From JBEISR01 sp044371425 (GTDB lineage: Bacteria > Planctomycetota > Planctomycetia > Pirellulales > Pirellulaceae), in assembly GCA_044371425.1 (NCBI GenBank), contig JBILTR010000003.1, forward strand, positions 186,001 through 250,000: a stretch of DNA of 64,000 nt. Direction: 5' to 3'. Under the pieces are notes generated by a model, which saw only the letters and a program-made list of their open reading frames with translations, searched no databases and was not told the origin of the DNA. The translations under genes and the position numbers were made by a program. Shown in pieces: positions 16,301 through 21,800 of the stretch. The stretch's first letter is position 1. Every line of letters starts with the position of its first letter.

Positions 16301-18547
16301 ACCTTCAGCTACACGCCACTACCTGACTTCTTTGGCCAGGATTCGTTCACCTACCGCGTACGCGATGCGGAACTGACCTCGAACAACATCGCCACGGCAG
16401 TCATCACGATTCGCGAGGTGAACGACGATCCGATTGGTGGCGATGACAGCTATGTCGTCGACGAAGACAACACCCAACGTTGGATCCATTCGGAACTGCT
16501 GCTCAACGACCTCCCCGGGCCTCCTAACGAGTCGAACCAGACGCTGAAAATCGTTGGCGTCTCGGCTGTTTCGGCGCGAGGCGGAACGGTGGTGCTCAGC
16601 GGCACCGAAGTCATCTACACGCCGCCTTCGGATTACTCGGGACCAGACTCGTTCACCTACACGATCGAAGACAATGGAACCACCAGTGGCACCCCCGATT
16701 TCCGCCAAGCGGTCGCGACGGTCAACCTGACGGTTCGGGACGTGAACGATCCACCGATCGCTGAGACCGATTTCCTGGAAACGCTAGAAGATGTCGCGAT
16801 CACTCGATCGAAGGACTTCTTCCTGCTCAACGATCGCCCCGGCGGACCAAACGAATCGTGGCAGACCCTGAACTTCTTGGGAGTTGAACCGACCAGCACG
16901 GCGGGGGGAAGCGTGTTCTTCAATGGCACGAACGTCACCTACACTCCGCGGAAGGACTTTGTCGGTACCGATACGTTCTTCTACCTGATCGAAGACAATG
17001 GCACCTCGGAAGGACGCCCCGATCCCAAACAGGCCCGCGGGACCGTTTCGGTCAATGTCGTGCCGATCAACGACGCTCCCTCGATCCTCCTGCCCTTGGG
17101 GACGCTGAATGTGCTCGAGGATGCACCAGATCGAGTGATTGAGCTGCTCAATCACTTCTTCGATGCGGATATCGCGACCAACGGCGATGTATTGAGATTT
17201 GAGGTGGTGAGCAACAGCAGACCATCCTTGGTGACGGCTTCGATCGTCGGTTCCCAACTGACTCTTCGGTTCCTTCCCGACCAGAATGGGACGGCCAACA
17301 TTCTGATTCGGGCGACCGATAATGCAGGGGAATCGATCGCTGATCTTCTGACTGTGGTGGTCGCACCGGTCGATGACGCGCCGATCGTGTCGGTCGCCAT
17401 CCCCGATCAGCAGGTCAATGAAGACAGTCCACCTATTTCGATCGAACTGTCGAATCACTTCACCGATGCGGACATCGCAACCAACAACGATGCCCTGACC
17501 TACGCGGTGGTGAGCAATACCAACAGCGCTCTGGTGACTACCTCGCTGACCGGATCGTTGCTGACCCTGTCGTTCGCTCCCGATGCATCGGGGCGTGCAA
17601 CGATCACGGTTCGCGCCACCGACAAACGGGGCTTCTCGGTCACCGATACGTTTGATGTCGTGGTCTTGTCGGTGAATGATCCACCGCGGACCCAACCGGA
17701 TTTCTACAACGCACCGCAAGGCGGAACGATCACCACCACCGACGCCACTGGCAACGCAACGCCAACGATTGTCGACAACGGAGTGCTGGCCAACGATTCC
17801 GATCCCGAAGGGGATGCGTTCACTGCGGAGCTGGTGCGTCAGCCGACTCGCGGCACGGTGGTGCTCAATCCGAATGGTACGTTCACCTACAACGCCCTTG
17901 GCAGTTCTGGAGAGACCGACACCTTCACCTACCGCGCTCGTGACGCTCGAGGGGCGGTCAGTGTGGAGACGCTGGTGTCGATCCGCATCGGACCGCCACT
18001 GCCGCCTCGGCACCAAAACCCGCTGGAAGCCAGAGACGTCAATGCGGATGGATTCGTTTCCCCGATCGATGCCCTGCTGGTGATCAACTTGCTGAACGCA
18101 CAAGGCCCATCGGTCCCTGTCAGCTCCCTGCCCGATCCTCCTCCGTATCGCGACGTCAATGGGGACAACCTGATCACTCCGCTGGACGCGATCCTGGTGA
18201 TCAACTTCCTCAACGGCGGAAGTGGCGAAGGGGAGGGAGAAGGGGAGTCGGCTGGCCAAGTGCTCGGTTCGATCGAAGCGATGGGGGTTCCGTTCGGTTG
18301 GCAGTCGACGGTCAGCCGCGTGTCGGAGAACTCGGTCCTGGCGCTCGATCGTCCCGTCAACAACTCCACCATGGCAGGTCCTCGACGGCAGGCGGCGCCT
18401 CAGGAGCTGGCGCTCGCTTCGTACTTGGCCTCCTGGAAGGCTCAGGAGAACGAACCGCTGGAAGCATCGATTGGAACCATCGTCGATGGTCCGTCGCTGG
18501 AAGAAAGTCTGTTGATCGACGAACTGCTGAAAGAATGGATGGATTGA
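1373..18547 (+). CDS. Giant A: 5,724-residue secreted multidomain protein with inactive metzincin-like fold and dockerin
   Basis: The start is ATG 1373 (GAGGG six bases upstream), not the in-frame TTG at 1343. There is no classical signal peptide; the basic N-terminus holds LLEALESRQLMA (about residues 35-46), a variant of the planctomycete LEPR-xLL motif of exported giants. In order follow: inserted modules at about 117-217, 423-536 and 830-943; a metzincin-like domain (about 606-756) whose zinc site reads AAFGMLLGLEH instead of HExxHxxGxxH; PPC domains; right-handed beta-helices; two 100-residue YNY modules; a choice-of-anchor L domain (about 2872-3096, motif FASEEYNEF); another PPC; an array of FEFD repeats (about 4083-4640); a GEVED domain (about 4730-4905); six cadherin/Ig-like repeats; a type I dockerin (about 5551-5616, DVNADGFVSPIDAL and DVNGDNLITPLDAI); and a Gly-Glu linker with an acidic tail. 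No cysteine was noticed on reading. It is probably a cell-surface or matrix protein; the function is unknown. Confidence 0.88.
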   Translation: MAVRRNHSDRSKSAFLLRKNAVKHQQSRRLLRRNLLEALESRQLMAVGPQLIGIQPNNSDLLEAGDVRQVAPRELVFRFDDSQVIDAATLSGIRITRSGGDGSFGLASGSSDFGSGGRVDILLTALSTGTSFEVRSIAQNLGAGAAPVLSISGSIIQVTLNNHPSSPTTGQGLVDAINNSASVGSRIRASIRGGLATAPLASQSGAIPVVRLTGTQDIPVPAGAILVGDRPNENEVTFRFAENLPDDFYRIEVFGFDDPTRGIVGLRSVSTVPGQQGELFVPSDPNSRQDTIDFRLDLGPQVTGVVPQPVFREDGVLRQARDTVVVHFDNDKLLVENDAFGQPTSRSVENPEFYQLIYTADTVRNTDDAVYLPLTARYDAVANTVTLRFANDIDRLPGSNAGQASFRLRIGTRETAPLAPVRSEAAATAISDLNTSGAARVRFTSRALGENGSGVRVEFVNSMLGGDPVVSASGRTVTVDLRSGTTTVQQVVTALQLSSASASLLAAELEPGSNPAAVVGSRPINYSPITLYGVGSTFDTATNLGTIGSAVQSQSSLILSSAIDPIEERLDNLGASDDPGHRQLAEEVGGGYAQHVNDDFGADRTAGVKTVFYNFKTIYSSDNNGNPLVNAITDKQKQRARESLSMWANYLGIQFVETPDQGITIATGSFSGLLPSANTRVRTETAVSFGVRIDPTFQSSMLVMQASRVWNDNYGEDWFRTSAAAFGMLLGLEHAGELDNGSLMRLSPEFLSANVDGANDFEPIFPSNPDVLHGQFIHRTDSNDVDLYRFDVDFGNDDRVGLFVAETFAERLGQSSEADTLLQLYKNTYASATSNFGADKGLQIRLESTQPGKLGNNLRLFVTKSDRGLGAGTIINVFDNLVTVDLNSNSGNETTAQQLVDSLNADPAVRQYFKATLQQGAPSTKLGDRDLTYSPIVLQGGAMELVAQNDDYFSEDSYLKANLGSGIYYIGVSSTGNSKYDGVLDGTGSGGRTQGNYELRLTFRAQVDTVDAIQDIAGSRAQDLSVTFDGDGDGIPGGTYDFWFQTRPLNRVLEFTAGAYSGLEGKTITITGATGVIRRFEFSSDTSVAIGNIAVPYISTSTQGSLANALASAINGQSALGVSALANGARLVLTGERTIQTSPGLLGLEIQGRTIFVDKSAGPNADGSLARPFNNIAGSGVPNAFAAAQPGDIVRIVGNGGGDGRLETTSDNFAYEIGLGLLPGSVLSDGTAMEVPKGVTAMIDAGAILKLRRAYIGVGSTTLGVDRSGSSLQVLGTPNLTDQRGALVRDANGNAAGGSVVFTSWLDESVGLDNYQPTTTPAPGDWGGISFLSDLDRASGRRDLENEGIFLRYVNQADLRFGGGSVVINSVQKVVNPVEMFDVRPTITFNRISRSADAALSASPDAFEETNFHEPRYQVNGAFTSDFERVGPRIHHNQLTGNSVNGLFVRVPTLAGESTRPLSVAGRFDDTDITHVISENILINGTPGGALLDTTIPSNSLFAMSPATGGDMVPGTYNYKLSFIDRFGYETPPSDVSSDITLIAGQTAIQFTGLPSVSGDYVQRRLYRSNNIGTGPYDLIAVLNANDNSYLDLGGSLGGKLLRDRPTVSDVLLSSGGAGSLGAGSYNYRIVMIDQAGRESLASNATASRTVGVNGAITISNIPLTQEGYAGRRIYRSAPGGSGPYVLIAQWMDSNQAFLSQLTDRGSNLGTTLAPTSFGNLRARLDASLVVDPGTVVKLEGARFEVGFGAQMLAEGTDGLPVVFTSKLDDRYGAGGAFDTNNDASQTTPQPRDWGGIYVAGTSNLSLDYGVVAHAGGVTRLEGTFRAFNPIELHQASARIAHTLFINNANGVGGQGPADRLGRLTNREATIFARGAQPVILENTFLNNRGSAITIDANSLMEVELPDPGRMTGSAGRAEQYSTNRGPLIRGNRLFNNQLNGMEIRGERLNTAGAWDDTDLVHVLFDSVIVDNLHHVGGLKLFSSPTESLVVKLAGSGSNFDHNAGTGLTARGTRTNISDRVGGTLEIIGQPGFPVVLTSLRDDTVGAGLQPDGRPQTDTNNDGIASIPVAGDWRSVLLDQYSHDRNVATVLEAESIKAIAPGPNGTVNSAQFLGNLAASPSNSDENLRLGFVIQGVISQTDDVDLYSFTAEAGTEVWLDVDRTSKELDIVIEVLNANGELLARSDNSFDETIDPDQLVRGSLIDPNLVNIMPTRTQGQLRTNASGLIKDDYSFNMKDAGLRMVLPGAVGARSTYVFRVRSASLNADQSGAGLTKGTYQVQVRTREADEFSASTVQYADIRYATNGVHMRGLPLHSPLLGEFQEDESARGGSATLANNDNPSVGSNPGSRPQYVGNLLQSDMGAISIGGRLSSSGDVDFYRFELTEGRLVSSGSNPIFHSVVFDMDYADGLNRADTSLALYRVTGFGTSETYELIHIGEDSNITDDRRRPQALQDLDDLSRGSVGAKDPFIGPVALASGTYLLAVTSAARTPAALTDTNVRRAPVPSVKRIAEDSLENLPLQTGAAPALPQLFDRSFTGGTDARNLWHLSNAQAGVPGHRGNQSFAFASSATKSISQLGGAVGDLVSNAFNLGGYSASDLPVLYFNYQLSADANDVFDVLVRRSNGSETLVASNSAPAAPTRLTSGGQWLQARVDLSSFAGQDGLRLVYRYNTVGDNAEGTGVHIDDFVIGFAERGEIISNSPSDATFNTRSMPTGSVLTGEYQVEIRKAEDFFSSTSLSGLTLEKAWDTNDRNAQQTTLVAPEGRLLRDGDTFDLSDGSTKITFEFTTDNVVGLGNVQIRFLPTDSATVVARAIRDAINNPSVQSRLKVQAASTGGIASGNVGGDARIDLLGRASGDFRIFQPQSLLIRSQTTNPVTLRNEILGTGLTATNTVPPSYTGGTQSAALATFNGVDGILLSTGNVAGARGPNTSDRSSGVSSNTGDALTNASLGVTTTDSTVLEFTFQFGNGNQGGDLYLDLIFASEEYNEFLGRDVVAVFIDGVNYAVVPGTTSRIGTTTINGGNPLGQGATNPQLFVNNDPNDAGVALQGVGFDGYTLPLTIEALGLGAGEHTIRIVVADTVDNGGDSALFIASRSMSTTKSVRTWNGLEAIYHTGKSDQNVNRDQGLVIVQNNFIRHARDYGVWSDAGDRLQDPRDIVTGAAAGMMQNLPPLVGTGTGAVRNLRELNNKLVGGFAPGVVIQNNVLESGGLGGVHVQGENPIWMITPTRIGANEPPPTLIENAEGDQFGWFIDDGDVMVIDSGRMRARMEFEDIAGGQNPGNGTYGSGVVGGNGWRDTSTPVYYRESTGSQYLRFPNTVFGSTAMEVMQSLRDSILGSILVTNGTTQNVRATVAPSLLAPLPGASQIASAGYPNYFNRPAVYLEGVTNIYWEPQVGGRPFDIRRVDVAEGAQPFVRIVNNTVYGNDGRASFNGGTPVAEPNDTLSTSVQTWQGTAHNPITYTANGVIGDSSQFRASATHDVDLYQFKLDVGDRVRIDIDSAGPLDSVLRIFNSQGVAQTFRDSRGNLVTISNNDPAPGEAPSNDPYIDFTATQPGVYYVGVSSSGNNSYDPLSLGNRTNGNSTGAYAINLQVMHPQKFTITVEDFSQYQIGDTFTIGQIADFASGTNEVTFELVNGNAPQPGNIPIAINNEYRAPDIARAIAAAINAGNGGNPVLPNIQNIPNGNFGLASPIGAVSAIALGGISGVQGGLPLFERRLDGSFPTHSGRGIGHDRTASGQLSSTSLGDGTTERFVVISNAAYIRGNGAFLVDPDFNEGNNLDQLHPESGILVSEGASPTILNNVFVNVQTPVVDAESRTVNGISAPFGTNALNDPKPGEVILSGSIYQFTESGIAANRLNQGIETNPTNIPNTGLDFNTTIPGSTRVFVNAQASQFLPARFSPVIDSSIDSLQERESFRTIKQAMGISNSPILAPERDAVGLLRVDDPEVSTPSGLGADVFKDRGALDRPEAVGPTAHLVIPVDNDSAGNDRDRAESYVELTQGVVREFRIQLKGPNLTELLVPSRSVTLFEDGRLLREGIDYVYAFNETTNEIILTPLAGVWRQGRVYEISLNNKDRFVLEAPRGDQIEDGDQFTITDDANGIVYFEFDSGYQMQLPRGLQMTVPLAGGAAGGLADGDRFSIDDGRGEIFFELDRNGTVLAGNIAIPFTSSDTREIIAQKIRDAIAGSSARVTPRLLPGGVVYLGSDANVRLNTTFSSLSQPNATWGLKVPVLGARPGGITDGQMFSLTDGLTTITFEFDTDGVTSNGTTIIDTSAASTATDVAVQMLQAIQRSPLKVQAQLIGSDVVYLGLPANGDALIMSSRLSLVGVSRTISDGQSFSITYAGVTKTFEYTTDSSVAAGRIPIPFLVTETQDEIGIRTAQIIKDADLDLDPLHLSNGNISLGGTADHLVSVALAPSLGLSGTPGVAPRTTLEVVGSLVLQVPIRGGQDVVDDSFFRITANGVTVTYEFDRNSSGPTVPGNVVIPYGSTSSANDIATSMAIAIRNSLPSINAQNIGAGRVDLGLLPDSAVSVGNSALSKRRGNVSDGEFFTITNGTTSVTFEFDNVSVGNGFIAGRTPILFSNNSTREEVVAAMKAAIEGSSLGLQTEILAGTQLRLLDNPRSTTDITRAPSLGKTGVPGGANPVRFAQDANFTSDLVADQIYRAINSASNTTLEAKKRGGNTLFLEHAVTISPEISTFFIRAIEDLAGNDLQANRINDETQFTILMPGAMLDYGDAPDPFSTTLGRYPTLHDNNGARHVVSSRGLFLGATISGDEDGIPTPTADGDASDDGVTFVSERNPTGLFNRHVFTDITVTLSAPGFVDAWVDFSGDGDWDDPGEKILDGVEFFGDTLTQTFAVRIPPTAPEPIAKTQSFARFRASGVGGLQPTGLAVDGEVEDYAVILVPGTPPIAVNDQYVINEDESLTTFDATGQDTPNFPIDDGVAANDEDAEGDVLSVTLVEGPKHAQSFTLNLDGTFSYTPLPDFFGQDSFTYRVRDAELTSNNIATAVITIREVNDDPIGGDDSYVVDEDNTQRWIHSELLLNDLPGPPNESNQTLKIVGVSAVSARGGTVVLSGTEVIYTPPSDYSGPDSFTYTIEDNGTTSGTPDFRQAVATVNLTVRDVNDPPIAETDFLETLEDVAITRSKDFFLLNDRPGGPNESWQTLNFLGVEPTSTAGGSVFFNGTNVTYTPRKDFVGTDTFFYLIEDNGTSEGRPDPKQARGTVSVNVVPINDAPSILLPLGTLNVLEDAPDRVIELLNHFFDADIATNGDVLRFEVVSNSRPSLVTASIVGSQLTLRFLPDQNGTANILIRATDNAGESIADLLTVVVAPVDDAPIVSVAIPDQQVNEDSPPISIELSNHFTDADIATNNDALTYAVVSNTNSALVTTSLTGSLLTLSFAPDASGRATITVRATDKRGFSVTDTFDVVVLSVNDPPRTQPDFYNAPQGGTITTTDATGNATPTIVDNGVLANDSDPEGDAFTAELVRQPTRGTVVLNPNGTFTYNALGSSGETDTFTYRARDARGAVSVETLVSIRIGPPLPPRHQNPLEARDVNADGFVSPIDALLVINLLNAQGPSVPVSSLPDPPPYRDVNGDNLITPLDAILVINFLNGGSGEGEGEGESAGQVLGSIEAMGVPFGWQSTVSRVSENSVLALDRPVNNSTMAGPRRQAAPQELALASYLASWKAQENEPLEASIGTIVDGPSLEESLLIDELLKEWMD
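1721..2023 (+). repeat. Inserted module, copy 1 of 3 (giant A residues about 117-217)
   Basis: A segment of about 100 residues interrupts a region where giant A and giant B otherwise align: both sides match (SGIRITRSGGDGSF before, ENLPDDFYRIEV after), but giant B runs straight through with no counterpart. Its core is a strand-rich start (RVDILLTALSTG), a strand IIQVTLNN and the helix QGLVDAINNS, followed by a return to a VVRLTGTQ strand. Copies 2 and 3 share this pattern. I do not recognise a named family; the helix recalls the short IN motif of flagellin-like proteins. Confidence 0.55.
2641..2981 (+). repeat. Inserted module, copy 2 of 3 (giant A residues about 423-536)
   Basis: This copy has the strand ARVRFTSRALGENGSGVRV, the strand RTVTVDLRSGTTTVQQVV with its following helix, and ends with GSRPINYSPITLYG. 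The ending closely matches copy 3 (GDRDLTYSPIVLQGG). In giant B the flanking sequences (FRLRIG before, DPGHR after) are separated by a much shorter, unrelated linker. Confidence 0.6.
3191..3640 (+). other. Degenerate metzincin-like domain in giant A
   Basis: Aligning with the second protease domain of giant B (QRVREIFEFYAAQMGINFVE against QRARESLSMWANYLGIQFVE), this domain keeps the fold signature but not the zinc site. At 3542-3574 the residues are AAFGMLLGLEH where giant B has HEIGHMLGLGH: first His to Ala, Glu to Ala, second His to Met, third His kept. The Met-turn region (NGSLMRLS) is still present. It should not bind catalytic zinc and is probably structural or a ligand-binding pseudoenzyme. 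Confidence 0.72.
3861..4200 (+). repeat. Inserted module, copy 3 of 3 (giant A residues about 830-943)
   Basis: The copy is inserted into a PPC-like domain: LLQLYKN precedes it and LVAQNDDYFSEDSY follows, while giant B joins the matching segments directly (LTLMERT...LLAVNDNYFGKDSF). Internal features are GLQIRLESTQPGKLGNNLRL, LVTVDLNSNSGNETTAQQLV, a helix ending in LNADPAVRQ, and the closing YSPIVLQGG. It is the clearest copy and the best query for a family search. Confidence 0.65.
5890..6520 (+). repeat. Two tandem YNY modules of about 100 residues in giant A
   Basis: Two consecutive units share the order GxYNYxxxxID, a strand with a short loop, then RRxYRS..GxGPYxLIA, at about 5890-6190 and 6208-6520. 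Giant B has a single equivalent at about 23100-23420 (ETYNYVMTYVD, ARRLWRSQPGGFGPYELVA). The unit resembles a fibronectin/Ig-type beta sandwich; duplication in giant A or loss in giant B is inferred. Confidence 0.6.
9988..10660 (+). other. Choice-of-anchor L domain inserted in giant A
   Basis: The segment has the hallmarks of the choice-of-anchor L family: LRNEILGTGLTATN, GILLSTGNVAGARGPN, the FASEEYNEF motif with VVAVFIDGVNYAV, and the closing HTIRIVVADTVDNGGDSALF. The family is found in secreted bacterial proteins with varied C-terminal anchors. Giant B has no counterpart; there the flanking regions are joined by a short link (SFFLYGLDS). Confidence 0.7.
13621..15300 (+). repeat. Array of about six FEFD repeats in giant A
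   Basis: Units of 80-110 residues follow the pattern DG..F.I.DG.....FEFD, then a GN..I.F strand, then a helix of the form T..E.A..M..AI, then a VYLG strand. Units begin near 13621 (truncated), 13735, 14050, 14340, 14690 and 14985, with one isolated unit at 9660-9890. The pattern also occurs about nine times in giant B. No named family was recognised. Confidence 0.65.
16105..17998 (+). repeat. Six cadherin/Ig-like repeats in giant A
   Basis: Repeats of about 100-110 residues are bounded by the linker VNDxP and open with a (V/I)NED-type strand, as in bacterial cadherin-like and tandem-95 repeats. Several end with the classic strand FTYRxRD or SFTYTIED. Such arrays form long rigid calcium-binding stalks; here they lead into the dockerin. 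Confidence 0.75.
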
Positions 18548-18565
18548 TACAGAGCGGCTTTCGGC

Positions 18566-18600
18566 TGGTCATTGGCAGGCGATGGGCTTGCCAATGACCA
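18566..18600 (+). terminator. Hairpin after giant A
   Basis: A perfect 12-bp inverted repeat, TGGTCATTGGCA (18566-18577) and TGCCAATGACCA (18589-18600), is separated by an 11-base loop and starts 19 bases after the stop codon. No T-run follows, so it may slow transcription or stabilise the mRNA end rather than act as a classical intrinsic terminator. It could set the ratio of giant A to giant B. Confidence 0.5.
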
Positions 18601-18722
18601 CGAAAGCTGAACCGACCGGGGAAGCAAGGCACCCATTGAGTTGCTTTGCTGCCCAGGTCAAACCACGAGCGATCTCAGGCGTGATACCTTGAGGTCGGTC
18701 CGCTTGTTTGGAAAAAGATTTT

Positions 18723-18744
18723 TAGTTGTAGTTCTTTTCTTATT
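18723..18744 (+). promoter_or_regulatory. T-rich leader element shared with giant A
   Basis: The element begins TAGTTGTAGTTC and ends TTTTCTTATT, matching the 20-base element at 1322-1341 apart from two extra bases. It lies about 66 bases before the start of giant B, against about 31 for giant A, so it is not at a fixed ribosome-site distance. No convincing -10/-35 pair was found around it. Confidence 0.4.
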
Positions 18745-18810
18745 CCTGCTGATTCCATCGTCTCCGCCCGCATCGGGATGGGACGCATATTTTCGCCAAG
18801 GGTTAGTTGC

Positions 18811-21800
18811 ATGGGTAGCAGTCACAAGAATCGCCCCGCTGTCGAATCCCGGGAATCCCAACTTCGCCGTGAGAAGTTCCGCCGCCTGCTCCATGAAAAC
18901 CTGGAGCGGAGGGAGTTGATGGCGACCAACGCCGCCGCCCCTATATTCGCACCCGGCACTACAGATGAATATGTCCGGGAATGGATCGACAAGCTGAACA
19001 ATCCGGGCGATGGCAACACCGGTCAGTTCAACGCCCCAGGCCAGCGGTGGACCAACCCTGTTGGAGGCGCCGGAAGCGCCATGGGCGATACGGCGGTGGT
19101 CACCTGGAGCATCGTTCCGGATGGCACCTTGGTAGCCGATGGCGTCAATGGCGGCTCGGACAAGCCGAGTAATCTGATCGCATTCCTCGATGGCATCTAC
19201 GGTGGTGGCACCGGCCCTGTTTCTCAGCGCCCATGGTTCCCGTTGGTTCAGAGAGCCTACGACCAGTGGAGCCAAGTGGCTGGGATCAGCTACGTTTACG
19301 AACCCAATGACGATGGAGTGGCTACCAGCGGAAATGGCAACCGAGGCGTAGCCGGGGTGCGTGGCGACGTGCGCATCGCCGGGATCCGGCTCGACGGGAA
19401 TTTTGGTGTTCTGGCCTACAACTATTTTCCAAACAGCGGCGGCAACGGCGGTTTTGATGGCGATATGGTGATCGATACCGCCGACCGCTTTTATGGCGAT
19501 TCTTCCGATGGCGCTTCGGGGGAAAACCGTGGGCTGATCAATGTGCTGATGCACGAGGCGGGCCATGGACACGGCCTCCTTCACGTGATCCCGACGAACG
19601 AAACGAAGCTGATGGAGCCTTTCGTATCGGACCGGTTCTATGGCGCCCAGCATGACGACATTCTGGGTACCCAGCAGCTGTATGGCGACAGCAGCGAGCC
19701 GAATGATACGGTGGCGACGGCTAGCAACCTGGGCGCTTTGAGCAACGGAACAGTTCCACTGACGCTCCGGTCTCTGGACAACAACAACGACCTCGACTTC
19801 TATCAATTCTCGGTCAACTCAGCCGGCAAGGCGACGATCTCGGTGACTCCTCAAGGCCAAACCTATTCGGTTGGCCCTCAGGGTGGCACTGCATCGACCA
19901 CCAATTCTCTGGTCTATAAGGATCTGGTACTGGAACTGCTGGCCAGCGATGGAACGGTTCTAGCTCTCCGCAATGCGGGTGGGGCTGGTGTGCGCGAAGA
20001 GATTCTGGACTTCGATCTTCCTGCAGGCGGCACCTATCGAATCCGCGTTTCCGGCACCGGTGCAGCGCTGCCACAGCTCTATGACCTGTCGATCCGCATT
20101 GCGGGGACCAGTGTCCCGATCTCCGCACAGAATCCACCGCGGCTATTGTCTGTGGCTGCCAATTACGGCGAGAATTTCGGCGTCAATCGAATCAACGTGC
20201 TCGATGAATCGCCTCGAGAACTGGTCTTCCGTTTCGACGGGGCGCAGTCGATCGATCCCGCGACATTCAGTGGAATTCGGATCTATCGAGCTGGCGAGGA
20301 CGGATCGTTCAATACGGCCGACGACGTACTCGTCTCTCCCGCATGGATCGGCCATGGCGACAACGAAAGGGTGGTGATTGCAAGGTTTGCTGAAACCCTC
20401 CCCGACGATGTCTATCGAATCGAAATCCTTGGGGTCGACATCGCTTCCGAAGGGCGTTCGGCCATTCGCAACACCGAAGGCGAAGCGCTTCGCCCGCGGC
20501 GGGCTGGTACCGATCGCGATACCTACTACATGAACCTGGAACTGGGTGCTCGCGTGGTTGCGGTTGTCCCGGAACCGGTGGAACGGACCGGCACCGCGCT
20601 GACCCAGCGCAAGAACCAGATCGATATCTATTTCAACAACGACCCGCTGCATGATGTCGCTGTGACCACCAGTGGGCTGAACGACCCAACGGTTGTCACC
20701 CCTTCCTTCTACCAGCTGATCATGACCCAGGACACCACCACGCCGAATGACGACGTGGTGATCTTGCCGACTTCGGTCAGCTACGATCCGGTAACCAACA
20801 AAGCGGTCCTCACCTTCGCGCAGGCGATCTCCAGCTATGGAGACCGCGCGGAGACCTTCCGGCTTCGTATCGGTTCCGAAGAAGTGGTTCCCAACAGCGC
20901 CGCTCCAAGCACCCCGACGATCATCACACCTGCCGCCGATCCAGGAGACACCCTGGTCAGCTCCACCGACCTAGGAACGCTCGCCGGTTCCTCTTCCTTC
21001 ATCCTCAGGGAAGAGGTTCGAGCGGGAAGTGGTCGTGCGCTACCCGATTACCCCGGAAGCAATTTTGATCCAGGCCATCGCGACATCCAGGACGAGAGCC
21101 ATCAGGAGGGAGGCCCTGATGCAGATCCAGACATCTCGGTGCTCACCTACACCTTCGCTCTCGGGCGATCCTACGGCGTCGACACGGCAGGCCGACCGCT
21201 GTTCTCTACGATCAGCCCCGATCAGATGCAGCGAGTTCGCGAGATCTTTGAGTTCTATGCGGCACAGATGGGAATCAACTTCGTCGAGACCGAAGGGGCC
21301 GGTGATCTGACGGTCGTCGTCGGCGACATGGCACCTCTGAACCAGCAGAGCGGACCGGGCGGAGTGATCGGCGTCGCCTCCTCGTCGCTGGCGATCATGG
21401 ACTACGCGGAAGCTTGGGACAACACCTTTGGATTCGGGGCAAATATCCCGAATACCCAAAGCTTCTTCATGGTCGCCATGCATGAAATCGGCCATATGCT
21501 TGGCCTAGGACACACCTACGAACAGCCGACCGGAACGGTGATGGGATCCGATGGTACTTTCCCATCTCCAACCGAGTGGTTCTTCCCGGGCGATGTGGAT
21601 GTCATCCACGGTCAGCACCTCTATCGCCCAGACAACCGGGATGTCGATATCTATCGGTTTGTCGTGCCCGCAGGAGAAAAGGGTGCGATTCACTTGGAAA
21701 CTCTTGCCGATCGTTTGGCAGAGTCCAGCCAAGCCGACACCCATCTAACCTTGATGGAACGTACTCCCACGGGTCTGAAACTGCTAGCTGTCAACGACAA

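Noticed and set aside
18778..18813. In-frame ATG at 18778 as the start of giant B
   Set aside because: It lacks a ribosome site; ATG 18811 has AAGGG eight bases upstream and begins just before the LEPR-xLL-like motif.
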